A DNA stretch of 64,000 nucleotides, taken from NCBI RefSeq assembly GCF_964340395.1, contig NC_135570.1, positions 18,334,821 to 18,398,820 on the forward strand. Direction: 5' to 3'. The first letter of the stretch is position 1, and the number at the start of each line of letters is the position of its first letter. A program made the translations under genes and the position numbers. Below the pieces are notes generated by a model that was not told the DNA's origin, made no database searches, and saw only the letters and a program-made list of their open reading frames with translations. The stretch is from Glandiceps talaboti. Lineage: Eukaryota > Hemichordata > Enteropneusta > Spengelidae. Shown in pieces: positions 48,758-61,497 of the stretch.

Positions 48758-49060
48758 ATTCCTATACCATGGCAACAATAGAGGCAAAGTCATCCCTGAA
48801 ATAGAATGGTATATTCTTTTACCATGACTGGTAGAGGTGAAATTGTCGCAGAAAGAGAATGTATTATTCCTTTGCTATGGCAACAATAAGGAATACTCCT
48901 CCTAGAAATGGTATATTCCTTTCCTATGGCAACATTAATGAATAGCCCATCCCTGAAATAGAAAGGTGTATTTCTTTATTATGGTAACATTTTGAAATAT
49001 TTCCCATCCCTAGGATAAGATAGTATATTCCATTATCATGGCAACATTAGAGAATACGTA
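48758..49060. repeat. Diverged 70-bp-scale tandem repeat
   Basis: Four to five imperfect units around TATTCCTTTCCTATGGCAAC and CATCCCTGAAATAGAA. Confidence 0.7.
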
Positions 49061-49939
49061 ATTTCCTGTCAAACAGGGTGTAATTTATTTATTTAAATTT
49101 AGAATTAAAATGAGATTTTATAGCCTCTAACCAGCTGTGTTTATCACTGATTGGTCCATTCCTAACTGTTCTCATGGTACATGTATATGTATATGTATAT
49201 GTGTTATTTTGTATGCCTCAAAACCCCTGACTGACAAAAAAATAAAAAGGCATGTGACTTTGATGAATTTTAGTGCATTATGGATGAAGTGATGAATTAT
49301 GTATCAAGCTTACAGAGGTATAAACATATAATTGTCATGCTAATGTGAAGTATTTATCTTCAGACGTAAGAGGCCATAAAAAGGTGATTTCACAGAAATA
49401 ACTGTCATCTTGATCATTAAGTATGGAAGTCATGTCAATTTATGCTGCAAGATCAGGTGATCATTGTTATTAGCATATTCCTGAATATATTATAGTTTTT
49501 CCATCAAGGAGATGGTGATTGTTACATGGCTTGCAATCCAATCATATGTAAATGCAGACACATGTTTTCATGAATTAGAATACAGCAAATTAGAATCGGT
49601 GATGCAAATTTATGTCTAGGCTGTAAATGCAGTTAGATGTAGAAGAGGCCTGATCTTGAGTTGTGTCTCATCTACAATTTATGCCAAGTTGCTTATTGTA
49701 ATATGTGAATGTCAGATATACCTGGCTAATGCAGGGTATCTGTTTAATTCTAGTCTTGGTATTTTTCACGTTTCTTGCTTTGGGAGCCATCAATTTTGCT
49801 TCTAAATTGCTACATCTCAGATTAAGCTTCTGGGAATACACGGGTAGAGAAATTTCCGGTGATTTTGTAAGTGAGGCAGAGCTAGGAAATCTTTGGCAAG
49901 GCCAGCAAAGAACATATCTCGACCCCACCTTCAGACAAC
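49061..49939. other. Unassigned stretch
   Basis: A short (TATATG)n is present at about 49183. Nothing else is recognised. An open frame with a hydrophobic start (49705-49968) overlaps the candidate exon below in another frame and is not supported. Confidence 0.45.
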
Positions 49940-51809
49940 ATGGCCGAAGAAACCATATACCTGTGTAACTTTCGTGTCTCAGTGGATGGAGAATGGTTAT
50001 GCCTACGTGAACTCAACGATGTGTCCATGACGCCTAAATTGCAGTCCCCTGAGGAAGAGGGTATTTTATCCAAATTTTATCGTATCTGAATTTTTGGATT
50101 TTCTAAGAAAAAAAAGTAGTCCAAGCTAATAATGAGCTTGTAATTTGCATAAGTTCCCCATACAGCACTAGCAGACAGCCATTGAATTGTTAATATTGGA
50201 AAAAGGGATCATTTTTTATTGGTGTGAAAAAAATCTAAAGCTTCCTTGTTAAAATGCTGTTTGTATTGTAATCAGTAGTCATTGTAGACATGTATATGTT
50301 GTAATTATTTCAAGATAAATAGTCAAATGATTGGAAAATTAGATTTTTTAAATTATGTTACATTTCCTGACGTAATATAGAATCTATGTTATTAAATAAT
50401 TAAATGGTAATTGGTGTTAGTAATGAAATCTTGATTTTTAGAAAGCGTATTATCATGATTAGAGATTGTAAGAGATACATTATCTCACTATAGCATTTAA
50501 TGATTCTTATGGCAAAATGATTCTGTGTCAAATTTGATAAATTGTCTACATGTACAGCGTAGCCAATACATGTGCATGATGAATTGTAAACTGTACTTGT
50601 GTGACCCATGTGTCTGTCACTGTCCATGTTATGCTAATTAATTCAGATGTTCACCTCTTCAGCTCTCAGTATTTTATTGGGCTCACACATTCATGTACAT
50701 GTAGGTTATGTATGGTATATAGAGTAGCACTTGTTCTTATTGCATGGCACAGTTTTAAGAGATGTAACCCATAAACTAATCAATGCATTTTATATGTATG
50801 TTCTTCAAAACAGCCCAATATGAGTGTTTTAGGTTTTAGTCCTTATATAAAATTAGTTCAATCATTGTAACCTCCAAAATATGATACAATGTAATTATAT
50901 ATATTTACCATGATAAATACACCTTGGGTGTTAAACCATAATACAAATGTAACTAACACCTGTTATATCGATTTTATATAGAAAAAGTTAATTTATGAAA
51001 TAATTTATGACTGAAGAAAATATCATTCACACATGCTATTGTCATCATGTCCCAGCATGCTAGTCATCATGTCCCAGCATGCTAGTCATCATGTCCCAGC
51101 ATGCTATGTCATCATGTCCCAGCATGCTAGTCATCATGTCCCAGCATGCTATTGTCATCATGTCCCAGCATGCTATTGCCATCATGTCCCAGCATGCTAG
51201 TCATCATGTCCCAGCATGCTATTGTCATCATGTCCCAGCATGCTATTGTCATCATGTCCCAGCATGCTAGTCATCATGTCCCAGCATGCTATAGTCATCA
51301 TGTCCCAGCATGCTATTGTCATCATGTCCCAGCATGCTAGTCATCATGTCCCAGCACGCTATTGTCATCATCATCATATCAACATACACGTTTTGAAAAA
51401 AATCCAGTTATTTCCTGATTGAAATTATTAATGTGATAGTCTATATGTCATCCTAGTAAGAAACTCATTTTACAACATGGTTTGATATAATGCACTGATA
51501 GCATGCAGAATGATCGACATGACTAAGGTTAGATATTGGTATATTGATATTGGTATTGATATACAATTTATAATATTCACTGATTACTTCATATTTCAAA
51601 CCAACAACTGTTGTAAAGTTTCTTTCACATGTACAATTGTATATCAAGAATTCTACTTCTCTTCAGTGACTTTGAAGAGCGCTGATGAATCATCTAGATT
51701 TGCATCTTCTGATCACATGAGGGCAGGCTTCAATATACACTTTCTTCCCACATATGGTGTGGTGGCATGGACTATATATACTAAATACATTGACAAGTCA
51801 AGATGCTAG
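49940..51809 (+). CDS. Candidate two-exon host gene, 87 aa
   Basis: Exon 1 starts at ATG 49940 (CAACATGGCCGAA, good context) and encodes MAEETIYLCNFRVSVDGEWL, then CLRELNDVSMTPKLQSPEEE, up to GAAGAGG|GTATTT at 50060 (phase 1). A second exon after CTTCTCTTCAG at 51667 continues in matching phase with VTLKSADESSRFASSDHMRA and GFNIHFLPTYGVVAWTIYTK, ending at TAG 51809. ATTAAA follows near 51882. Exon 1 reads like a conserved N terminus, but I cannot name the family. The GTATTT donor is weak, and the join rests mainly on phase and splice consensus; exon 1 could belong to a longer gene with other exons outside what I can see. Confidence 0.4.
50061..51041. other. Unassigned stretch (possible intron)
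   Basis: AT-rich, no repeats or exons recognised. Confidence 0.5.
51042..51372. repeat. 21-24-bp minisatellite with GCATGC palindrome
   Basis: About 15 copies of GTCATCATGTCCCAGCATGC followed by TAG, TATT or TATA. Length variation comes from the TA/TATT spacer. Three overlapping ORFs here (MSQHA repeats) are artefacts. Confidence 0.95.
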
Positions 51810-51984
51810 ACTTGTACTTTTATATGATTTATATTTTTGTCACTGATTTTCATTCCAATGTCGTACAAAAATTGATAAAATTAAAGCTCAAACAGAATTC
51901 CAGTATGCAAACTCATATTTTACATGTACAATATAAGTCTTCTATTTTATGAAATCCTGGACTATGTATATTGTCAATGTCAGT

Positions 51985-53152
51985 GATAATTAACTGTATA
52001 GCACAATTATTAACATACTAATAACCTGTTCAAACTGATAACTACATTGTAACTGTATAGCACAATTATTAACATACTAATAACCTGTACAAATTGATAA
52101 TTAACTGTATAGAACAATTATTACATACTAACAACCTGTACAAACTGATAATTAACTGTACATAATTATTACATACTAATAACCTGTACAAATTGATAAT
52201 TAACTACATAATTATTACATACTAATAACCTGTACAAATTGATAATTAACTGTACATAATTATTACATACTAATAACCTGTACAAACTGATAATTAACTG
52301 TACATAATTATTACATACTAATAACCTGTACAAACTGATAATTAACTGTACATAATTATTACATACTAATAACCTGTACAAATTGATAATTAACTGTACA
52401 TAATTATTACATACTAATAACCTGTACAAATTGATAATTAACTGTACATAATTATTACATACTAATAACCTGTACAAATTGATAATTAACTGTACATAAT
52501 TATTACATACTAATAACCTGTACAAACTGATAATTAACTGTACATAATTATTACATACTAATAACCTGTACAAACTGATAATTAACTGTACATAATTATT
52601 ACATACTAATAACCTGTACAAATTGATAATTAACTGTACATAATTATTACATACTAATAACCTGTACAAACTGATAATTAACTGTACATAATTATTACAT
52701 ACTAATAACCTGTACAAATTGATAATTAACTGTACATAATTATTACATACTAATAACCTGTACAAATTGATAATTAACTGTATAGAACAATTATTAACAT
52801 ACTAATAACCTGTACAAACTGATAATTAACTGACTGTACATAATTATTACATACTAATAAAATGTACAAATTGATAATTAACTGTATAGAACAATTATTA
52901 CATACTAATAACCTGTACAAATTGATAATTAACTGTATAGAACAATTATTACATACTAATAACCTGTACAAATTGATAACTACATTGTAACTGTATAGAA
53001 CAATTATTAATATACTAATAACCTGTACAAATTGATAATTAACTGTATAGAACAATTATTAACATACTAATAACCTGTACAAATTGATAACTACATTGTA
53101 ACTGTATAGAACAATTATTAATATACTAATAACCTGTACAAATTGATAATTG
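51985..53152. repeat. Second 48-bp satellite (AT-rich)
   Basis: Units of ATACTAATAACCTGTACAAA, TTGATAATTAACTGTACATA, ATTATTAC; spacing is exactly 48 bp in the core (TTACATAC at 52263 and 52311). Because 48 is divisible by 3 it creates a 198-codon minus-strand open frame (52169-52765), which is not a gene. The edge units are longer and carry an extra TATAGAAC or ACTACATTGTA. Confidence 0.95.
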
Positions 53153-53987
53153 TAATGTTATAAAATCGACTAGAGATTGTAGCTGTTTAAACATTCAATT
53201 TTTAACTGACAGTTGTTTTGTAAAATAAAATCAACTTGGAGTAAGATTTTTGGTGTTAAAACATTCATTTACCAATTGTCTGTATTGAATTAATAGTTAC
53301 TAACAGTTTATGAAGTTGAAATATAAAAGATGTTAGATTTGATGTCAGTGAGTACAACAAGGATGATGATGATGATGATGTGAAAACATGTTTCAGACAT
53401 GTGATGTAGAGGCCCATAACAGGTGGAACACTGCTTTCATAATTCATCATACATCATGGCAGACAGTCAGTTCTTTGATATTCAACTGAAATCTGAAATA
53501 TGATGACATCAAATCTTTGGAGATACTGTGTAGATTACTATACCAGCTGTATAGTGTTGCCTATGAAAAAATATGGCACATTTTGTAGATTTGACAATTA
53601 GCAATGAATTGATACAGGCGTTGATGTTTGCTCTTGAAATCAGCAATAAAATGAACTAACTTTGTCATTTATGCTGATAAAACTAGCAACAGAATTGTAT
53701 ATACTGTACATGTAATAGTGTCGTAGTAGCATTGGTTGCAAAATGCATGTTACATGTAATAGTATGTACATAATGACTAATGTACATGAACCCACCATAC
53801 ACTGCCTGCATCATTGCTATTAAAAATAAAAGCACCAAAGGCATTGTAGCACAACTGTTGAGGGTAAACTTTAATTTTCTGCTATGATTATGTGGCCTTG
53901 TTGTACCTGCATACATTTTGTGAAGATTTGTTTCCATTCCTACCCATCCATAGCGTTATATCTCCTATATACACCATCGTGTAATTG
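53153..53987. other. Unassigned stretch
   Basis: A (GAT)n tract lies at about 53362-53380. No gene seen. Confidence 0.5.
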
Positions 53988-53993
53988 TTGTTA

Positions 53994-54387
53994 CAGTGTT
54001 GCAGCCAGAGGGGGTTTTGGGTCATTTGACACACATTATTTGGACCTGACCCACAATTTTGGAAGTGATGGGTCATAGATGACCCACACTAAAACTGTAT
54101 GCAAATATGTTTACCAACATGACCACGCCAATAGCAACAGCCAAATGATCGTGTATATTGCATAGATAACAACAGGGTTGGATAATAGGCAACTGCATAT
54201 TAATCATTCAGCAAATATCTAGCATGGGTCAGCATGTGGGTAAATATTTTGAAAAACTGTACAGTTGTGCTACAACGCTATTGACACTTTTTTTTGTAAT
54301 GTCCCCCAAAAATTGTATGATGACCCAGAAAAATGAAAGTTTCGGGACACTATGTCCCACTCATTGAAAAGGCTGGCTGCAACACTG
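53994..54387. mobile_element. 394-bp MITE with CAGTGTTGCAGCCAG ends
   Basis: Ends CAGTGTTGCAGCCAG and CTGGCTGCAACACTG, perfect over 15 bp, flanked by TTGTTA (53988-53993 and 54388-54393). The interior includes a copy of the TATG...CCAACATGACCACGCC repeat. Confidence 0.85.
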
Positions 54388-54393
54388 TTGTTA

Positions 54394-55619
54394 TGGGTGT
54401 GGTCTTGTTGCTAAGGACATTTATATATTTGAAAAATGTGTATCCATCCATGTTGTTGTACCGTATTGACACAGGTTAGCACCCTTACATGTACATGGGC
54501 AAGCACCCAGTGCTTTGGATGTCTATTTTTAGAATAGTTGCGGTAAACTGCCCACCCCCACCCTCCCTCCTGACCATGTATTTGTTCATTAGGGAAAACT
54601 TGTAAGCCCACAATAACGGATAAATTGTTCACAGTAACAATCATGGGTACTTGAATGTGTTTTGGTACACAATGTACCTTATCCATTACCATAAATAAAA
54701 GTCAATCAGATCAGTAGTAAAGGTATAGATGTCAATTTTGGGCACAGATAATGGATATAAACTAAAATTTTAGTCTTTGAAATTTTGTGTCATTTCGAGC
54801 TATATGAACCCACTTTTGCCAGCCATGGCAATTCAACACAGATACATATTCAGACCCTCAATCATTAACTTGAGAACTTGCAAGGTCAAATTGAAATATG
54901 TACAAAGTATAAGTATTTGGCACAGATTATGAATATACATGTTAACTAAATAATTTGTGTTGTTTCAAGCATCGAAACCCACTCTGCTGGCCATACAAAG
55001 TTTGACACAGACACAACATAGCCATATTCATTAGCATAGATCATTCCTAAATGCCCAAGTTGAATAGAGAAATCGTGTGATGTCTACGTCTTCACACATC
55101 ATACACATGGCTGGCCATGTGCACTTCTCTTTACAGTTGGATCATAAGTAATGAACGTATTCAGTAATTCATAACCCATAACATAAATGACGTTTTTCTT
55201 TCACATTTTTACTACAAATTTCGTTTTAAATAACTTAAAAATAAATTAGATCAAATAGTATAACTAACCTCAGAGGTTAAATTTAGATTAATTTGTTTCA
55301 CACTCAATATGCTTAAATTCAGATGACGAATCCACCGCTCAAATTGTATGACCGGTGATTTTATAGCTAGCTACAAATGATCCATCCTGTGGACACTGGA
55401 ATGGTTCTGTGTCATGTCTCTTTGTCAAACAGAGATGCTGTCGTGCACACCAATGTCAATTTGGTCTTCTTGTTATTTTTTGAAGCAATTATGCTATTGT
55501 AAATATTAAGGATTTCACAATTTGGAGAAGCAAAAAATTTAGTATGATGAACCATAACACACTAATTAAATAATTAAATAATAAATATTATATAGTCATA
55601 ATAATTTTGATAATAATCA
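54394..55619. other. Unassigned stretch
   Basis: Weak internal similarity: AATGGATATAAACTAAA near 54749 against AATATACATGTTAACTAAA near 54930, with a shared GAACCCACT or AACCCACTC word. It suggests an old duplication of about 180 bp. Confidence 0.4.
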
Positions 55620-55636
55620 TGTTTATTTTGAAAATT

Positions 55637-56190
55637 AACCACCCTACCTGGGGTAGTTTGTTATGCTGAGTTAAAAAAGGGGGTCATTTTATGAACATCT
55701 GTTGCCATGGTAACCCAAATCACCATAATATGTTAATCACTTTTTCTAAAATTTGACAAAACATTGAAAAAAAATCAAATTTAGTGAAAAAGTTTCCTTC
55801 TTTTTGGCATGTATGAGTTAGTGCTACCTGATGTAACATAAATAGTATAAAATTTGATAGCTGTTTCCATGGAAACGTATGGTAGACTTGAAAATTATGT
55901 TTTCGTCATATACACATACATCTCACAAATAACATTATAAATCTGATAAATATCTTTTTATTTGCACATTGACCCCACTACCAAGGGTAGTTTTGTCATG
56001 CTGAGTTCAAAAAAAAGTAGTCATTTAATGAACATCGGTTGCCATGGTAACCAAAATAACCATATTATGTGAATTTTTGAAAAATTAGACATAAAACACT
56101 TTTAGAAATTCAAATTTAGGAAAAACATCATTTCTGTTGGCATGTACGGGTTGGTGATATCTATTGTAACAAGGTTTCATGATTTTCGAA
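55637..56190. repeat. Diverged tandem pair, about 345 bp apart
   Basis: GGGTAGTTTGTTATGCTGAG at about 55652 and GGGTAGTTTTGTCATGCTGAG at about 55986, each followed by GAACATC...GGTTGCCATGGTAACC-like sequence and TTGGCATGTA. Confidence 0.75.
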
Positions 56191-56945
56191 ATTATCTGAA
56201 TCAAACTTATACAATTCTAAAACTCTAAAATCACCAGAATAAATTGTAAATACCTAAAATACCTGCAGTCCTTTAGAATTCAATCTACACAATCATCACA
56301 TAATCTCCAAATGTGTACACATACATTTGAGTACAAGTTGATGTAGGTGACTCGATACTGTATATCGTTTGTACATGGATAGAAATTTAAATCCGACAAA
56401 GTTTTGAAGATCGTCTGCTGCTCTCCAACTGACATTGTAGTATTGTGACAACTCCATGTGCATACATGAATATGTACGTATTTCCGGGTCCAAATTCAGA
56501 TGATAATAGACTATGGTTTCGTTGGGGATATTTGGCAGTCAAGGTATCATCAATTGTTACAGGAATATTGATAAATTATCCAGAAATTCTCAATCATGAG
56601 GTTTGCAAGACGTCATGTCCAGTGCAAGAAATATGGCAACTGTTACACTGTGTGCGCGCAAGACGAATGACATCACTAGAATGTAATACAGTGTAGCTTT
56701 TCCATGAATTGTGCATGTGCGTTGCATTTATGTATGTGTGCATGCGATACACAGATCACATGCAAGTGAGATAGACAATAATAGAAACCAACTCACCAGC
56801 TTATTGTTTACATAATTTTCCTGACCACGAGGAATAATCATCATTAATTTACACAAAGTTGCTAAAATCACCGATGACTTAAAAACAGCAAGGGGCATTG
56901 CAAATATTTTTTTCCAACATTTCATAAATGAATGTTATGCAGTGT
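56191..56945. other. Unassigned stretch
   Basis: No gene or repeat recognised. Confidence 0.45.
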
Positions 56946-58630
56946 TTTTTTGGAGTGTCTGGCAATCAGCGTCTGTTACCAGCACGTTGTGCTGGTGACA
57001 GGCCTGAGATTTTTATGATATCAATTCGAAGAGTACATGTACTTTCATGAAAAATAAGCACTGGTTATATACCTTTGACAAATGGTTGCCTAAGTACATC
57101 GAATCCACAGAACTTTAAAGATGCCTAAATCGTGACCAAGCGTAAAACTAAGATGATGTGGAGAACTGTTATTTACATCTACGGTCTACTTTCTAGGGAA
57201 TTACATAACATATCCATGGCTGATACACGTATTTGACCTAAAACCTGTTGTTCTGTATCTCTTTGTAACATCGTTATTTTTGTTGTTGTAAAGATTCAGT
57301 TAGCTTCATCGTACAGTACAATAGCATGACAAGTTAAGAACTACACTTCTTTCTACGTGTAAACAGGTTGACGTCAACATGTGCGTTAGTAGGAGTGAGT
57401 TAGACTGTGGTTAGTACCGTGCCTTGACCACGTTTCCTACCCCAACCTGAATTAGCGCTTACGATTTTATGTACATTTTACCTGTTTCTATTCCAATTGT
57501 GCACAAATGAACAAAAAAAAAAAAAAACACCCTAAAAATATACACACCAGGGGTCGAAATAATGGCCTTTTACTTGCCCCGGGCAAGTGATTTGAAGGCT
57601 TGGGCAAGTTGTTTTGAAAAGTACTTGCCCCAAGGGTCAAGGAGAATTTCTTATGATTATTGATCAGGGATGTGTTTTTGCCTGTGTTCATGCTGTACTT
57701 ATCAGACACTACACATGTCTGATAGGACTTTGGATACATTGTATAACCAAGGTGCCAACAAGTCTGGAAAATTATAACATTGTAGCAATATTGAGAAGAC
57801 ATCTTTCTCGACAGACCACTTTTCAAAACAATCTGCACCAGCAGTCCTTGAAATACTTTGTTTACACTATCAAGAAAACATACCTGGAATGACCAGTGAC
57901 TCATTGAATATTGTTCATCAATAGTAAATTACAGCATGATTTTTCAGGTTTTGGGTGTTTGAATCAACTGCAAATTTTACAAGTCATTTTATTTGAAAAT
58001 ACTACTAGGAAAATATAAACAAATCATACTGGGAGAAAAATAGTTGGTGTGGATGAGGATGGAAAGAAAATATATTGACATGGTGGAAAAGGAAATACTT
58101 AGAAAGATTTTACATCAGTGTTGAAATAAATGTTAATTTTTATATTGATAGCTTATGAAAGTGCTGAAAAAATTATTTTAACAACTACTTTTTACAAGTG
58201 AACAAAAAATTGTATGCTATGCTATAGTATGAATATTAATTAGGCCATGAAAATTGATATTATTTAGGACACCTGTTTATTGTGGGGAGAACTTTTCAGT
58301 ACCCACAGAAACTTTCCAAGTGACATTTTTTTATAATAAACAAAAGAAAGCCCAATCAATCACAACAGTGCATTTGTAAGCCACACAAAAATACCCCACT
58401 ATTTGGAATGGGCAAGCACTTTTTGATTTGGGCAAGTACTTTTTGTTTTCTACTTGCCCAGTGGACAAGCGAAATTATTTCATTATTTCGACCCCTGCAC
58501 TATACTTTGCCATCACAATGTTTACTGACAGTGCAACAAACTTTTTGAAGGCCAGTAAGCATATAAATATACATTTTGTAACTGGTTTCCCTGACCAATT
58601 TAATAATTCCCCCGGGTGTGGCACATGATC
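56946..58630 (+). repeat. Dispersed repeat D, copy 3 (interrupted)
   Basis: Matches copy 2 from GACCTAAAACCTGTTGTTCT (57234) through TACACAC (57547), then from CACTATACTTTGCCATCACA (58498) to CCGGGTGTGGCACATG (58628). The gap is filled by a TIR element. The start near 56950 (GGAGTGTCTGG) matches copy 1. Confidence 0.7.
57548..58497. mobile_element. 950-bp TIR element inserted in repeat D
   Basis: 17-bp inverted ends CAGGGGTCGAAATAATG, with subterminal CTTGCCC/GGGCAAG words on both sides, including the palindrome CTTGCCCCGGGCAAG near 57573. Insertion is shown by the broken repeat D. The ends resemble hAT-type termini, but the flanks share only CAC, so the superfamily is open. No transposase. 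Confidence 0.8.
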
Positions 58631-60559
58631 AAAGTGAAATAAAAAATTGTGTTTGAACTGATATAAAGAAAGCAAGTCAGCTTCATGATAATAATTTTTT
58701 GATTTTTTTTGAACAATAATGCATAGTCCGATTGTTTGTCTTGCTTTCAAGTATTAAGCAGACTACCGAGAGTTGATTGCTTTTATTTTGATACATAACA
58801 TGTGCCATTGTCAAAATCAACCTAAAAAGATGCAACAGTGATGTTGCAATTCAGTGTTGCCATTGTTGTGTCTACCTGGAAAATTACTGCATCCTAGCAA
58901 ACACATGTTCATATAGACACAACACAGTACAGTCGATATGTCAAAACAAAAAATAAATAAATAAAACAAAAATAAGACATGCCTAGCCACAGTTCTCCAG
59001 CATGTTCAAATTTTATTTTACAAGACAAAAATAGTCATAGACGATACACCATGCCACGTGTACAGTAAGTCTTCAGTACGCGCAAGGGACGGGTACTTTC
59101 TTGAAAGACAATGAAACTGCTTCGTGTCACTGTGTGGATGGTAATGAACCCAATCAAGAGAAAGTGAAATAAAGTGAGTACATAGTATTCAAGATGGCTG
59201 GTTATCAGACAAAACTAAAATGCCCAAAGTGTAAAATAAGAAATTAATTCATAATTATCTAGAAAATATTTGACGATTATGCGGCAATACAAGACTGGCA
59301 ATGTTATCACTAGCGAAAGTGTTCTAGATGAATTTAACCCTTGACCTAGTTTCCAACAGACATCGAAGGAAACAAAGTCAGTGTGACATCTCAAGCATGA
59401 TCAACAATGTTTACATGAGAGTACAACTAAATATTGTCTAAACTTCAGTGGAAGAAAAATTCTGTTGATCAGACACAGACTATTTTCAAATTTTTAAAAC
59501 ATCTTGAAGATAAGAAGCAAAATGTGACACTGACAAGACAGGCTAGTCCGTACCATACAGGAGGCACAAACACACCACCATGTGCATCTGGTTGACTGGG
59601 ATTGATTGTGATCACATAATATTTAGTGCTAACTGTATGCTGTTGCTTCCAAATATTATTGAACTGCAGTCTTTCTAAACAAGTCATGGAAATTGCCAGA
59701 AACCTGATGATTTTATGACCGAATATGTTACGATCAAAAATTCCCTTACTTTCAGTTAAATTTTCTGATGGGATGCAACACATTTTAGTGTGACATCTGA
59801 TAAGTGACATTGATGATGGGTACAGTGACGTAATTCGTAAACAAATCTAACGTTGGTAACTATAATTTCTGTAAATGATCCTTAAAATATCAAGTACACC
59901 TGTCTTCATAGCAAACAGAAATCTGAGGCCAAGTTTTGCCACGAACGGATGCACCATTTGACTCCACCACAATGGCACGCAAAGATATCCTGAACAGTAA
60001 GTACCAATAGCTCAAAAACCTGGCTCAAATTTTATAACACTCGCACAGCTCAGAGCGCCCAGGGGGTCAGAAAAAAATCGATAATCTTTTCAGTAAACTT
60101 TGCAACACTGTATAATCAAAATAATTGTACCTGTCAATGTACTGCTGCATAGTACAAGTACTACTACTAAACACTTCGTGGAATGATACATTTTTTTTTT
60201 GATACACAGTGTATTACATTATATTACATGAATTTGCTGAAGTCGGCGAGGGATATTTGTTACAGTATGTTGTGAAAGACTACGATGATTTGAAAACAGC
60301 AGCGATTTCGGAATAATATTACAAATATAGTAAGGTACATTGCAAATATTGTTTTCAGGGAATGTCATCGACAACTTTATAAATCATTACAGAACAATGT
60401 ATTTGGCCTGTTAAGCTTGCTTGGTCGTGATGCAAGTTGTTCTGACAAATTTTGGTCAAAAATTTCTCAAAAAATACTGGGTCAGTGAGACTGAAACTTG
60501 GTGAGATGTTTCAAGGAGTGTTATTCTGCAGATTTTCTTCAAAATATTTTGACACAATT
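58631..60559. other. Unassigned stretch with one possible tiny first exon
   Basis: ATGGCACGCAAAGATATCCT at 59972 followed by a perfect donor GTAAGT at 59997 could be a first exon of 8 codons (MARKDILN), but no partner exon was found. Nothing else is recognised. Confidence 0.35.
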
Positions 60560-61350
60560 GGCCATAGCAACCATGAACACGCCCATAGCAACAGTAATAC
60601 GGTGGTGTATTTCACAAACATAACCACAAGGATTAAAAGACAATTGAATAAACATTCCAAAAAATGTATGTAGATTTGCCTAGCAACAAGCCCACGCACA
60701 TAGCAACAGCCAGTCGGTGGTGTATTTCTCAAAGATAACCATGGGGATTAATAGACAATTGAATAAATATTCGAAAAATGTATGTAAATTGCCTAGCAAC
60801 AAGACTATGCCCATAGCAACAGCCAAATAATCATGTACATGTATATTGCAATGATAACAGTAATTGACAGATAAATGAATAAACTTTCAAAAAATTTGCA
60901 AATATGCCTAGCAATACGACCATGCCCATAGCAACAGCCAAGTGATCACATATATTGCAAAGATGACAACATGGATTTATAGACAAATGAATAAACATTC
61001 AAAAAATGTATGCAAATGTGCCTAGCAACAAAACCTTGACCATACATGTAGCAACAGTCAAATAATCACGTATATTGCAAAGATAACAATAGGGATTCAT
61101 AGACAGGTGAATGAACATTGAAAAAATGTACGCAAATATGTCTAGCAACATGACCACGCCCATACCAACAGACAAGTGATCATATATATTACAAGGATAA
61201 CAGCAGGGTTGCTAAAGCAACTGGATATTCATTCAGAAAATGACCACCTATACCTAGCATGGCTGACCATGTTGATAAAGTTTTAAAACTGTACAGTATA
61301 GTTGTGCTACAATGCTATTGGTGCTATTTTTTAACGATGTCATGAGATTA
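60560..61350. repeat. Tandem array of about 117-bp units
   Basis: The anchor GCCTAGCAACAAG and variants at about 60678, 60792, 60906, 61020 and 61140 are spaced 114-120 bp apart. Each unit also has CACGCCCATAGCAACAGCC and GATAACAA...GACAAATGAATAAACATTC. Solo copies sit at 42140 and inside the 53994 MITE. Confidence 0.85.
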
Positions 61351-61497
61351 ATAAAACAACATTTCTGTACAACACTATCTAGCTAAATACTCATGAGAGA
61401 AATCTGACAAAAGACAACATGTCTTTAGCCCTAATGTGCATATCACTCACAGGATCATCATGTGATTAATATCCCTTGATCTGGTCATGAATTTATT

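Noticed and set aside
49705-49968. 87-codon ORF with a hydrophobic N terminus
   Set aside because: It is in a different frame from the exon at 49940, which has a better start context and a conserved-looking protein.
52169-52765. 198-codon minus-strand open frame
   Set aside because: It is 12 copies of a 16-residue repeat made by a 48-bp satellite; 48 is divisible by three, so the frame stays open by arithmetic.
59972-59996. Eight-codon possible first exon with perfect donor
   Set aside because: Too short to support alone; no partner exon found.
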